Positions 51,335-60,221 of a DNA stretch of 64,000 bases are shown here, in pieces. Numbering within the stretch: the first letter of the stretch is position 1; every line of letters begins with the position of its first letter. The stretch is from Pasteurella sp049941595. Lineage in GTDB: Bacteria; Pseudomonadota; Gammaproteobacteria; Enterobacterales; Pasteurellaceae. The DNA lies in NCBI GenBank assembly GCA_049941595.1, contig JBNFNA010000002.1, positions 186,001 to 250,000 of the forward strand. Direction: 5' to 3'. A model generated the notes under the pieces. That model searched no databases and was not told the DNA's origin. It saw only the letters and a list, made by a program, of their open reading frames with translations. Both the position numbers and the translations under genes were made by a program.

Positions 51335-51526
51335 TTATCCAAAATACGTTGTCTGGATAAAAAGCATTGAAAATAAAGTGCGGTTGATTTTTTCCATATT
51401 TTTATCTCTTAAAAAACTAGATATAAATCAATTAATCCGCATTTTCCAGAAGACAAACAATATGAATTATTTTAAGATACAAATCATTCGTTTTAGTTTA
51501 ATTTTCATTTAAAGAGGAAAATAAAA

Positions 51527-52828
51527 ATGGCAAAAATCGTTAAAGTGATCGGCCGTGAAATCATCGACTCTCGTGGTAACCCAACTGTTGAAGCTGAAGT
51601 ACATTTAGAAGGTGGCTTCGTAGGTTTAGCTGCAGCACCATCAGGTGCATCAACAGGTTCACGCGAAGCGTTAGAATTACGTGACGGTGACAAAGCACGT
51701 TTCTTAGGTAAAGGTGTATTAAAAGCTGTTTCTGCAGTAAACAACGAAATCGCACAAGCTATCGTAGGTAAAGATGCATCAAACCAAGCTGAAATCGACC
51801 AAATTATGATCGACTTAGATGGCACAGATAACAAATCTAAATTCGGTGCAAACGCAATCTTAGCTGTATCTTTAGCAAACGCAAAAGCAGCTGCTGCATC
51901 TAAAGGTTTACCTCTTTATGCACACATTGCTGAATTAAACGGCACTCCAGGTCAATATTCTATGCCATTACCAATGATGAACATCATCAACGGTGGTGAG
52001 CACGCAGACAACAACGTTGATATCCAAGAATTTATGATTCAACCAGTTGGTGCAAAAACTTTACGTGAAGCATTACGTATCGGTGCTGAAGTCTTCCACA
52101 ACCTTGCTAAAGTATTAAAAGGCAAAGGCTTAAGCACAGCAGTTGGTGACGAAGGTGGTTTCGCACCTAACTTAGAATCAAACGCAGCTGCACTTGCTTG
52201 TATCAAAGAAGCAGTTGAAAAAGCAGGTTATGTATTAGGTAAAGACGTCACTTTAGCGATGGACTGTGCATCATCTGAATTCTATAACAAAGAAAACGGT
52301 ATGTACGAAATGAAAGGTGAAGGTAAATCATTCACTTCTCAAGAGTTTACTCACTACTTAGAAGGCTTATGTAAAGAGTACCCAATCGTGTCTATCGAAG
52401 ATGGTCAAGATGAATCAGATTGGGATGGTTTTGCATACCAAACTAAAGTGTTAGGTGACAAAGTACAATTAGTTGGTGATGACTTATTCGTAACTAACAC
52501 CAAAATCTTAAAAGAAGGTATCGAAAAAGGTATCGCGAACTCTATTTTAATCAAATTCAACCAAATCGGTTCATTAACTGAAACTTTAGCAGCAATCAAA
52601 ATGGCTAAAGATGCTGGCTACACAGCAGTAATTTCACACCGTTCTGGTGAAACTGAAGATGCGACAATCGCAGACTTAGCAGTAGGTACAGCAGCAGGTC
52701 AAATCAAAACTGGTTCAATGAGCCGTTCTGACCGTATCGCGAAATACAACCAATTAATCCGTATCGAAGAAGCATTAGGTGACAAAGCACCATTCTTAGG
52801 TTTAAAAGCGGTTAAAGGTCAAGCATAA
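51527..52828 (+). CDS. eno: Enolase
   Basis: Interconverts 2-phosphoglycerate and phosphoenolpyruvate in glycolysis, and in E. coli is part of the degradosome with RNase E. The 433 residues show MAKIVKVIGREIIDSRGNPT, the lid loop GGEHADNN, acidic metal ligands (DCASSEF, SIEDG, LVGDDLFVTN) and the signature LIKFNQIGSLTET. The codon bias (few codons per amino acid) fits high expression. Confidence 0.98.
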   Translation: MAKIVKVIGREIIDSRGNPTVEAEVHLEGGFVGLAAAPSGASTGSREALELRDGDKARFLGKGVLKAVSAVNNEIAQAIVGKDASNQAEIDQIMIDLDGTDNKSKFGANAILAVSLANAKAAAASKGLPLYAHIAELNGTPGQYSMPLPMMNIINGGEHADNNVDIQEFMIQPVGAKTLREALRIGAEVFHNLAKVLKGKGLSTAVGDEGGFAPNLESNAAALACIKEAVEKAGYVLGKDVTLAMDCASSEFYNKENGMYEMKGEGKSFTSQEFTHYLEGLCKEYPIVSIEDGQDESDWDGFAYQTKVLGDKVQLVGDDLFVTNTKILKEGIEKGIANSILIKFNQIGSLTETLAAIKMAKDAGYTAVISHRSGETEDATIADLAVGTAAGQIKTGSMSRSDRIAKYNQLIRIEEALGDKAPFLGLKAVKGQA

Positions 52829-52852
52829 TTCGCTGATAAAATCGTAAAAAAA

Positions 52853-52885
52853 AACACCGCACTTTTCGAAGTGCGGTGTTTTTTT
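52853..52885. terminator. Terminator after eno built from inverted uptake signals
   Basis: A perfect 12-bp stem AACACCGCACTT / AAGTGCGGTGTT closed by a TTCG loop, flanked by A-runs and seven T's. Each arm contains a full uptake signal core. Confidence 0.95.
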
Positions 52886-52930
52886 ATAAAGTTTTGAAAG
52901 AAAAAGATGAAATCCAAAACACTAATCAGA

Positions 52931-53353
52931 TTAAATATCGATCTGCTTTTCAAACCAACTTTCTAAAATTAAACAGGCAGAAATGCCGTCCACTTTACTT
53001 TTATTCAACGCTTTATAACCACCACGCTCAAAAATTTCGGCACGAGCTTCTGTCGTAGTTAAACGTTCATCTTGTAATTCAACTTGAACGCCAAAACGAC
53101 CATTTAAACGGTTAGCAAATTTTCTGGCTCTTGCGGTCAGCTCTTGTTCTGTGCCGTCCATATTCAATGGCAATCCCACCACAACCAAATCTGGTCTCCA
53201 TTCGTTTAAACATTTTTCGATCGCATCCCAATTTGGAATCCCATCTTGTGCTTTAAAGGCTGGTAAGGCTTGTGCTGTTCCAGTAATGCTCTGCCCAACT
53301 GCACAGCCAATACTTCGTGTGCCAAAATCAAAGGCTAATACTGTAATGCCCAT
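52931..53353 (-). CDS. ruvX: Holliday-junction resolvase-like nuclease RuvX (YqgF)
   Basis: RNase H-fold nuclease involved in processing 16S rRNA 5' ends. From ATG 53353 it has 140 residues (MGITVLAFDFGTRSIGCAVG) with acidic residues at DFGT and VVGLPLNMDGTEQ. Earlier in-frame codons overlap yqgE and are not used. Its ATG overlaps the yqgE stop (TAATG), so the pair is coupled. Confidence 0.93.
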   Translation of the reverse strand: MGITVLAFDFGTRSIGCAVGQSITGTAQALPAFKAQDGIPNWDAIEKCLNEWRPDLVVVGLPLNMDGTEQELTARARKFANRLNGRFGVQVELQDERLTTTEARAEIFERGGYKALNKSKVDGISACLILESWFEKQIDI

Positions 53354-53913
53354 TAGCAATGCCCCGCTTGATGAGCAAGATTGTGATGTTGAATGCCAAG
53401 CAACAAATTCGCCTCTAACCAACGATCTTCATAAGGCACATCAAATAAAATACGATTATTGGCTGGCACAACTAACCAATCGTTATTCACGATTTCACTT
53501 TCAAGCTGGTTTGGTGACCAACTCGCACAACCCAACATAACCAAATATTTTTCAGGTGCTTGTTCTGTGCCAAACGTATCAATAATATCTGCAGAGGTCG
53601 TCAAAGTAAGCTGATCTGTGACTTTATAGCTATGTTTGAAATCCTGTTCTGTTTTGGTATGTAAAATAAAGCCACGTTCTACATTGGTTGGACCGCCTGC
53701 AAGCACTAAATCATCGCCATAACTGCGGTCAGTTTTCATCATAAAATTCATTTTTGCGCACAACTCAGCGATACTTAAATCCGTTGGCTGGTTAAGAACT
53801 AAGCCCATTGTGCCTTGATCGTTATGTTCGCAAATATAAACCACAGAACGAGAAAAATAATTATCTTCCATTTGTGGCATTGCAATTAAAAAATGATCTT
53901 GTAATTCCATCAT
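53353..53913 (-). CDS. yqgE: UPF0301 protein YqgE
   Basis: A 186-residue protein of unknown role (MMELQDHFLIAMPQMEDNYF, YICEHNDQGTMGLVLNQPTD, GCASWSPNQLESEIVNNDWL), conserved next to ruvX and rsmE in gammaproteobacteria. Start is one of two adjacent ATGs; an upstream start at 53952 would overlap rsmE and lacks support. Confidence 0.92.
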   Translation of the reverse strand: MMELQDHFLIAMPQMEDNYFSRSVVYICEHNDQGTMGLVLNQPTDLSIAELCAKMNFMMKTDRSYGDDLVLAGGPTNVERGFILHTKTEQDFKHSYKVTDQLTLTTSADIIDTFGTEQAPEKYLVMLGCASWSPNQLESEIVNNDWLVVPANNRILFDVPYEDRWLEANLLLGIQHHNLAHQAGHC

Positions 53914-53930
53914 TATCTCTCTTATTTGCG

Positions 53931-54665
53931 TTAACCGAGATCCCCAAAACAAATTTGTAATGCGCTAATTGCCGCAAGTGAAGCGGTTTCGGTGCGTAAT
54001 ACACGTTTCCCTAGCAACACTTCGGTAAAGCCTTGTTGTTCTGTTTGGGCAATCTCTTGTGGTGACAAGCCCCCTTCCGAGCCTATCAGTAAGCGTACCC
54101 CTTCCATCGGAATTTCTGGTAAGGTACAAATTGAATATTGGGCCCTTGGGTGCAAATTCAACTTCAATGCACCATCTTTTTCTGCACACCAATCTTGTAA
54201 TTTCATCATTGGGCGAATTTCAGGAATCACATTACGTCCACATTGTTCACAAGCTGCAATGGCAATTTTTTGCCATTGCTGGATCTTTTTCTCCATTCGA
54301 TCTGCACCTAATTTCACGCCACAGCGTTCTGACCACAGCGGCGTAATCACATTCACACCAAGCTCAACGGATTTTTGTATCGTAAATTCCATTCGCTCAC
54401 CACGTGAAATCACTTGCCCCAAATGGATTTTTAAGTTGCTCTCACGATCGTCTAATTGTTGGTTTGAGATCTCCACCGCGACAGCTTTTTTACTCACTTG
54501 TGTAATAGTTGCCGCATAAGTATGGTTGCTACCATCAAATAATTCTAATTGCTCACCAACTTGCATACGCAACACACGCCCAACGTGATTGGCCGCATCT
54601 TCACTTAATTCACAAACTGTTATTCCCTGTAAGGAAGTAGGATGATAAATTCGAGGTATTCTCAT
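53931..54665 (-). CDS. rsmE: 16S rRNA (uracil-1498 N3) methyltransferase RsmE
   Basis: Methylates U1498 in the decoding region of 16S rRNA. The 244 residues have an N-terminal PUA-like domain (MRIPRIYHPTSLQGITVCEL) and a SPOUT domain with the trefoil-knot AdoMet site (LLIGSEGGLSPQEI, LGKRVLRTETASLAAISALQ). First gene of rsmE-yqgE-ruvX, as in E. coli. Confidence 0.95.
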   Translation of the reverse strand: MRIPRIYHPTSLQGITVCELSEDAANHVGRVLRMQVGEQLELFDGSNHTYAATITQVSKKAVAVEISNQQLDDRESNLKIHLGQVISRGERMEFTIQKSVELGVNVITPLWSERCGVKLGADRMEKKIQQWQKIAIAACEQCGRNVIPEIRPMMKLQDWCAEKDGALKLNLHPRAQYSICTLPEIPMEGVRLLIGSEGGLSPQEIAQTEQQGFTEVLLGKRVLRTETASLAAISALQICFGDLG

Positions 54666-54876
54666 AGTCTTGCTTTATTGTTTCGTTAGTCTTTTATCAT
54701 ATCAGAAAAGCCTATTTTCAGAGAGATAAATTCATTTTTTCTACGCCATATTGTTAACAATCAATTAATAATATTTCAACACAAAGCAAATTTATCAAAA
54801 ATAATGAAAATATATAATAACCTCACTTATGCAGATAGCTCCGCAAAAGCAAATTAATCAACTAATAGAGGACATT

Positions 54877-55305
54877 ATGAAAAAAGTCACAAACGTTCAC
54901 TATGCACCAGCAAAACACTGAGTTGGCAATGGTTTCCACGTCCAATCTATGTTTAGCTATCAAGACAAAGATAAAAATTTAGACCCATTTTTATTAATGG
55001 ATTATAACCCACCACGCCACTTTGAGAGCGGACGTAAAAGTGATTTTCGTGGTGTTGGCGAGCATCCACATCGTGGCTTTGAAACAGTCACCCTTTCCTA
55101 TCAAGGTGAAATACAACACGCTGACTCCACAGGCGGTGGCGGTGTCATTGGTACTGGCGATGTACAATGGATGGCGGCGGGTGGAGGAATTATGCACGAA
55201 GTATTTCATTCTGAAAAATTCTCTAAGGAAGGGGGAATGTTTGAAATACTGCAAGCAATGTATGATATGCAAAGTGGTAAATTCGAAAAAATTGCAACTC
55301 AATAA
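54877..55305 (+). pseudogene. Pirin family gene, stop-interrupted and internally deleted
   Basis: Pirin is a cupin-fold metalloprotein of broad quercetinase-like or regulatory role. The frame begins MKKVTNVHYAPAKH, meets TGA (54919-54921) where the family has Trp, and continues VGNGFHVQSMFSYQDKDKNL through the metal-site motif GVGEHPHRGFETVTL and GGGIMHEVFHSE. It then jumps from GGMFEIL to the family C-terminal end QAMYDMQSGKF, giving only 142 codons where pirins have about 230-290. So there are two lesions: a nonsense change and a deletion of roughly the second cupin domain. Confidence 0.88.
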
Positions 55306-55447
55306 ACTCAAAAAGTGCGGTTAAATCGACTGCACTTTCCTTTATGTTCCCCTTCCTTGCTCTATTAAAAATAAATCATAAAGAGTAAAAAGTGTGGGCA
55401 AAAATCTGCTAAAATATGACTGATTTAGTACATAAAAATAAAGGCAT

Positions 55448-56161
55448 ATGATCGAAAATTGGCAACGTGGTTTTGTGTTACATCGCAAAGCATACAGTGA
55501 AACGAGCTTATTGGTGGACTTATTCACCGAAGAGGCGGGGCGTTTGACTGTGATTGCCAAAGGTGCACGCGCCAAACGTTCCACGTTAAAAAGTGTTTTG
55601 CAGCCATTTACCCCCTTGTTACTCCGTTGGACTGGCAAAGGCGATCTCAAAACGCTCACCAAAGCAGAACCCGCAGCCATTGCACTGCCTTTACAACACA
55701 CTGCATTGTACAGTGGCTTTTATGTCAATGAATTACTTAGCCGAGTGCTCGAACCTGAAACTGCGTATCCGCAACTTTTCCAAGATTATTTACGCTGTTT
55801 AACTGGGCTTGCTAGCGATACGCAACAAGTCGAGCCTTATTTACGCCATTTTGAATTTGAGCTGTTACACACGCTCGGTTATGGCGTAGATTTTTGCCAT
55901 TGTGCTGGCTCGGGGCAAATGGTCGATGAAAATATGACTTATCGTTATCGAGAAGAAAAAGGCTTCATCGCCTCATTAATTAAAGATAACCTCACCTTTT
56001 ACGGACGAGATTTATTAGCCTTTGAAGCACGTGAATTCCACGATCCCGCCACCTTGCAAGCGGCAAAACGCTTTACACGAATGGCTCTGAAACCTTATCT
56101 AGGCAATAAACCATTGAAAAGTCGAGAATTATTTACACAATACGTTTTATATCAAAAATAA
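55448..56161 (+). CDS. recO: DNA repair protein RecO
   Basis: Helps RecR load RecA at gaps. The 237 residues have the N-terminal OB fold (WQRGFVLHRKAYSETSLLVD, EAGRLTVIAKGARAKRSTLK) and a helical C-terminal domain. It sits 3 bases before rlmD and forms an operon recO-rlmD-relA-dgkA. Confidence 0.94.
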   Translation: MIENWQRGFVLHRKAYSETSLLVDLFTEEAGRLTVIAKGARAKRSTLKSVLQPFTPLLLRWTGKGDLKTLTKAEPAAIALPLQHTALYSGFYVNELLSRVLEPETAYPQLFQDYLRCLTGLASDTQQVEPYLRHFEFELLHTLGYGVDFCHCAGSGQMVDENMTYRYREEKGFIASLIKDNLTFYGRDLLAFEAREFHDPATLQAAKRFTRMALKPYLGNKPLKSRELFTQYVLYQK

Positions 56162-56164
56162 CTT

Positions 56165-57475
56165 ATGGTTTTACTTTACGCACCGCCAAAACAAAAACAA
56201 AAAACACCGCACTTTCGCACTGACATTATTGATTTGGACTATCAAGGCTTAGGTGTAGCAAAAATTCAAGGTAAAACCTGGTTTATTGAAAATGCCTTGC
56301 CTAGCGAAACAGTTGAAGTACAACCTATCGAAGAAAAACGCCAATACAGTCGTGGTCTAGCTCGTAAAATTTTAAAACCAAGCCCTAAACGCCAGCAGCC
56401 ACAATGTGAGTATTACCAACAATGTGGTGGCTGCCAAACTCAGCATATTTCTGTTGATTTACAACGTGCTGCCAAGCAAAAAGCACTTTTACAGCGCTTA
56501 TCTAAACTGCAACCTGATTTGCAATTAATGCCAATGCTCACTGGCGATGCGTGGCATTATCGCCGCCGTGTTCGGTTAAGTATGCTGTTTAACCCCAAAA
56601 CAAAGCTGCTAGATATGGGATTTCGCCAAAAAAACTCTCAACAAATCGTCAATATTCAGCATTGTGATGTTTTGGAACCTGAACTGAGCGAAATTTTACC
56701 TAAATTGACCGCACTTTTTGCCCAATGGTCAACGCCCAAGCAACTCGGGCATATTGAATTAGTCAAAGCAGATAATGGGATTGCAATGTTGCTCCGTCAT
56801 ATTGGAAATTTAACGGAAAATGACCGCACTTTATTGCTCAAATTTGCCCAACAAGAAAAACTAATGCTGTTTTTACAGCAAAAAGATGAGATTATTCAAT
56901 TATGTGGCGAAGCACCGTTTTATCAGATTGGCAATCTAAAATTACAATTTGATATTCGTGATTTTATTCAGGTCAATGCTGAGTTAAACCTGAAAATGGT
57001 CGCAACAGCGCTAGACTGGTTGGAACTGAACCCAACGGACAATGTGCTAGATTTATTCTGCGGAATGGGCAATTTTACCCTGCCATTAAGTCGCCAAGTG
57101 AAAACTGTGGTTGGAATTGAAGGTGTACAAGAAATGGTACAGAAAGCACACAATAATGCGGAACAAAACCAATGTGCTAATGTCCAATTTTACCAAACGA
57201 ACCTTGATCAACGCTTCGCCGAACAAGCGTGGGCAAAGCAATCTTTTGATAAGATTTTACTGGATCCACCACGCACAGGTGCCGCTTTTGCATTAAATGC
57301 ATTGTGCGAATTAGGCGCCCAAAAAATGTTGTATGTGTCTTGTAATCCCGCTACTTTGGTGCGAGATACAGAAATCTTAGCCAACTTTGGCTACCGCTTA
57401 AAAAAAGTAGCAATGATCGATATGTTCCCACATACGGGACATTTAGAATCTATAAGTTTATTTGAGAAAAAATAG
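56165..57475 (+). CDS. rlmD: 23S rRNA (uracil-1939 C5) methyltransferase RlmD
   Basis: AdoMet-dependent enzyme. The 436 residues have a TRAM domain, a Fe-S cluster site with CEYYQQCGGCQTQH and a later Cys (HCDVLEPE), the AdoMet motif VLDLFCGMGNFTLPLS and the catalytic Cys in MLYVSCNPATLVRD. Three uptake signals lie inside (56206, 56708, 56823, all reverse). In E. coli rlmD also precedes relA. Confidence 0.96.
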   Translation: MVLLYAPPKQKQKTPHFRTDIIDLDYQGLGVAKIQGKTWFIENALPSETVEVQPIEEKRQYSRGLARKILKPSPKRQQPQCEYYQQCGGCQTQHISVDLQRAAKQKALLQRLSKLQPDLQLMPMLTGDAWHYRRRVRLSMLFNPKTKLLDMGFRQKNSQQIVNIQHCDVLEPELSEILPKLTALFAQWSTPKQLGHIELVKADNGIAMLLRHIGNLTENDRTLLLKFAQQEKLMLFLQQKDEIIQLCGEAPFYQIGNLKLQFDIRDFIQVNAELNLKMVATALDWLELNPTDNVLDLFCGMGNFTLPLSRQVKTVVGIEGVQEMVQKAHNNAEQNQCANVQFYQTNLDQRFAEQAWAKQSFDKILLDPPRTGAAFALNALCELGAQKMLYVSCNPATLVRDTEILANFGYRLKKVAMIDMFPHTGHLESISLFEKK

Positions 57476-57483
57476 GATAGATT

Positions 57484-59706
57484 ATGGTTGCAGTACGAAG
57501 TTCTCATTTAGTCAATCCCAGCGAATTTGTGATTGAAAAATGGTGCGAAAATTTAGACCTACCTTCAGCAGTAAAAAGTACATTAATTGAAGCTTGGTAT
57601 TATTCGCATCAAACGATCCTCGAACAACAACCAGTTCCCCCAACTTGCTCAACCTCGTCGGGTGTTGAAATGGTGGAAATTCTGCACAGTTTAAATATGG
57701 ATGCAGACACCTTACTCACCGCAATGCTCTACCCGATTATTAATCATAAACTGGTGGCACTTGACCAAATTGCAGAAAAATTTGGACACAATATCAGCAA
57801 GCTCGCCAAAGGCGTAATGGAAATGGATAACATTCGCCAGCTTAACGCCAGCCAATCTGCCAACAGCTCACAAGTGGATAACATTCGCCGAATGCTACTG
57901 GCAATGGTGGACGACTTCCGTTGTGTGATTATCAAACTAGCTGAACGTATTACATTTTTACGTGATGCGGAAAATCATTGCTCTGAAGAAGACAAGGTTT
58001 TGGCTGCCAAAGAATGTGCCAATATTTATGCACCTCTCGCTAACCGTTTAGGGATCGGGCAACTCAAATGGGAACTTGAAGACTATTGCTTCCGTTATTT
58101 ACACCCTGAACAATATCGTAACATTGCTAAACTGTTGCAAGAGCGTCGTTTAGACCGTGAACAATATATTGCAGATTTTGTAGCGGAATTAAACGGCTAT
58201 CTCAATGAAAATTTAGAAAAAGCAGAAGTGTATGGTCGCCCAAAACATATTTACAGTATTTGGCGAAAAATGCAGAAAAAACATCTTGAATTCAGTGATT
58301 TATATGATGTTCGCGCAGTGCGAATTATCGTACAAAAACTGCAAGATTGTTATTCTGCGTTAGGGATTGTACACACCCATTTTAAACATATTCCAAAAGA
58401 ATTTGATGACTATGTAGCCAACCCAAAACCAAACGGTTATCAATCTATCCACACCGTTGTATTAGGCAAAGGCGGCAAACCAATTGAGGTGCAAATCCGC
58501 ACCCAACAAATGCACGACGATGCAGAATTAGGTGTCGCTGCCCACTGGAAATACAAAGAAGGTGAAATTAGCGGTCGCTCCGGCTACGAAGAAAAAATCA
58601 CTTGGTTACGCAAACTATTGGCGTGGCAAGATGATATTACAGATTCTGGCGAAGTAATGGCAGAAATGCGTAGTCAAGTTTTTGACGATCGTGTCTATGT
58701 ATTTACACCAAAAGGGGAAGTGATCGATTTACCGACTGGCTCAACCCCATTGGACTTTGCTTATGCGATCCACAGCGAAATTGGTCACCGTTGCATTGGT
58801 GCGAAAGTGGGTGGGCGAATTGTGCCATTTACCTATCAGTTACAAATGGGTGATCAAGTCGATATTATCACCCAGAAAAATCCAAACCCAAGCCGTGACT
58901 GGTTAAACCCAAATTTAGGCTTTACGCATACTGCAAAAGCGAGAGCCAAAATCCACGCTTGGTTTAGGAAACAAGATCGCGATAAAAATATTCCTGCAGG
59001 TAAAGAAATGCTCGAAAACGAGATTACTCGTTTGAATATCACCTTAAAACAAGTGGAACAACACGGTTTACCACGCTACAACCTCAAAAACCTCGATGAT
59101 TTATATTCTGGTTTAGGTGGCGGTGATATTCGTCTTAACCACTTAATTAACTATTTACAAAACAAGCTCATCAAGGTGAGTGCACAGGAAGCAGACGAAG
59201 AAATTTTACGTCACGTAGCCAATAAAAGTGCGGTCAACTCGCAGCATAAATCAGATAAAAAAGGCTTTGTGATTGTAGAAGGCGTCGGCAACTTAATGCA
59301 CCATATTGCACGTTGTTGTCAGCCAATTCCAGGCGATGACATTGTCGGCTACATTACAATGGGCAGAGGCATTTCGATTCACCGTAGCGACTGCGAACAA
59401 TTCCTTGAGCTACAAAATGCTCACCCTGAACGTGTTGTGGATTCCGTATGGGGTGAAAATTATTCCAGTGGCTTTAGGCTGAATATTCGTATTATTGCCA
59501 GCGACCGCAACGGCTTATTACGTGATATAACTACGATATTAGCCAATGATAAAATCAGCGTTTCTGGTATTTCCAGCCGTATCGATCAGAAAAAACAGCT
59601 TGCGACTATTGATATGGAAATTGAGCTGAATAATGTCCAAATTTTAAGTAAAATTTTAGCACGTCTTTCTAAACTTGAAGATGTGATTGAAGCAAAACGT
59701 CTATAA
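57484..59706 (+). CDS. relA: GTP pyrophosphokinase RelA
   Basis: Ribosome-associated ppGpp synthetase of the stringent response. The 740 residues contain a degenerate hydrolase region (NMDADTLLTAMLYPIINHKL lacks the HD metal pair), the synthetase domain (RPKHIYSIWRKMQKKHLEFS, PNGYQSIHTVVLGKGGKPIE), TGS (VFTPKGEVIDLPTGSTPLDF), a zinc-finger-like region (ARCCQPIPGDDIVGYI) and a C-terminal ACT domain. An uptake signal is at 59226-59234. Confidence 0.97.
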   Translation: MVAVRSSHLVNPSEFVIEKWCENLDLPSAVKSTLIEAWYYSHQTILEQQPVPPTCSTSSGVEMVEILHSLNMDADTLLTAMLYPIINHKLVALDQIAEKFGHNISKLAKGVMEMDNIRQLNASQSANSSQVDNIRRMLLAMVDDFRCVIIKLAERITFLRDAENHCSEEDKVLAAKECANIYAPLANRLGIGQLKWELEDYCFRYLHPEQYRNIAKLLQERRLDREQYIADFVAELNGYLNENLEKAEVYGRPKHIYSIWRKMQKKHLEFSDLYDVRAVRIIVQKLQDCYSALGIVHTHFKHIPKEFDDYVANPKPNGYQSIHTVVLGKGGKPIEVQIRTQQMHDDAELGVAAHWKYKEGEISGRSGYEEKITWLRKLLAWQDDITDSGEVMAEMRSQVFDDRVYVFTPKGEVIDLPTGSTPLDFAYAIHSEIGHRCIGAKVGGRIVPFTYQLQMGDQVDIITQKNPNPSRDWLNPNLGFTHTAKARAKIHAWFRKQDRDKNIPAGKEMLENEITRLNITLKQVEQHGLPRYNLKNLDDLYSGLGGGDIRLNHLINYLQNKLIKVSAQEADEEILRHVANKSAVNSQHKSDKKGFVIVEGVGNLMHHIARCCQPIPGDDIVGYITMGRGISIHRSDCEQFLELQNAHPERVVDSVWGENYSSGFRLNIRIIASDRNGLLRDITTILANDKISVSGISSRIDQKKQLATIDMEIELNNVQILSKILARLSKLEDVIEAKRL

Positions 59707-59730
59707 CATCGCTAATAAATAGGATTATTT

Positions 59731-60087
59731 ATGTATAAAACAACGGGCTTAACGCATTTAATTAAAGCAACAGGTTATTCATTGAAGGGACTCAAATTTG
59801 CGATACGACACGAAACTGCTTTTCGTCACGAATTACTTTGCTGCGTTTTTCTCGTGCCACTGGCGTTTTGGCTAGGTGATAACGGGGCTGAAATTGCATT
59901 ACTGCTTGGCTCATTATTACTGGTACTTGCGTTAGAATTAGTCAATAGCGCCATTGAGTCTGTCGTCGACCGTGTAGGGTTAGAACACCACGAATTATCA
60001 GGACGTGCAAAAGATCTTGGCTCGGCTGCCGTATTTGTTGCAATGGTCGCGGTTGCCATTGCTTGGGGTTGTATTATTTTTTATTAA
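59731..60087 (+). CDS. dgkA: Diacylglycerol kinase
   Basis: Small inner-membrane enzyme recycling diacylglycerol made by periplasmic glucan and LPS modification. The 118 residues have an N-terminal amphipathic helix (GYSLKGLKFAIRHETAFRHE) and three membrane segments; the signature ELVNSAIESVVDRVG holds the catalytic Glu. Located after relA. Confidence 0.96.
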   Translation: MYKTTGLTHLIKATGYSLKGLKFAIRHETAFRHELLCCVFLVPLAFWLGDNGAEIALLLGSLLLVLALELVNSAIESVVDRVGLEHHELSGRAKDLGSAAVFVAMVAVAIAWGCIIFY

Positions 60088-60140
60088 TCCATTCCAATAG
60101 AAATAGGTATAGTCAACTATCCCTATTTTTTACCAAAATA

Positions 60141-60178
60141 AAAGCCTTTGCTGACTACAAGAGTACAGCAAAGGCTTT
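60141..60178. terminator. Bidirectional terminator between dgkA and glmS
   Basis: A 13-bp stem AAAGCCTTTGCTG / CAGCAAAGGCTTT with A- and T-run flanks, in the gap between converging genes. A reverse uptake signal follows at 60200-60208. Confidence 0.9.
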
Positions 60179-60221
60179 TTTAAAACTTTCAGAAAATGCA
60201 CCGCACTTTCTATATCAGCAA

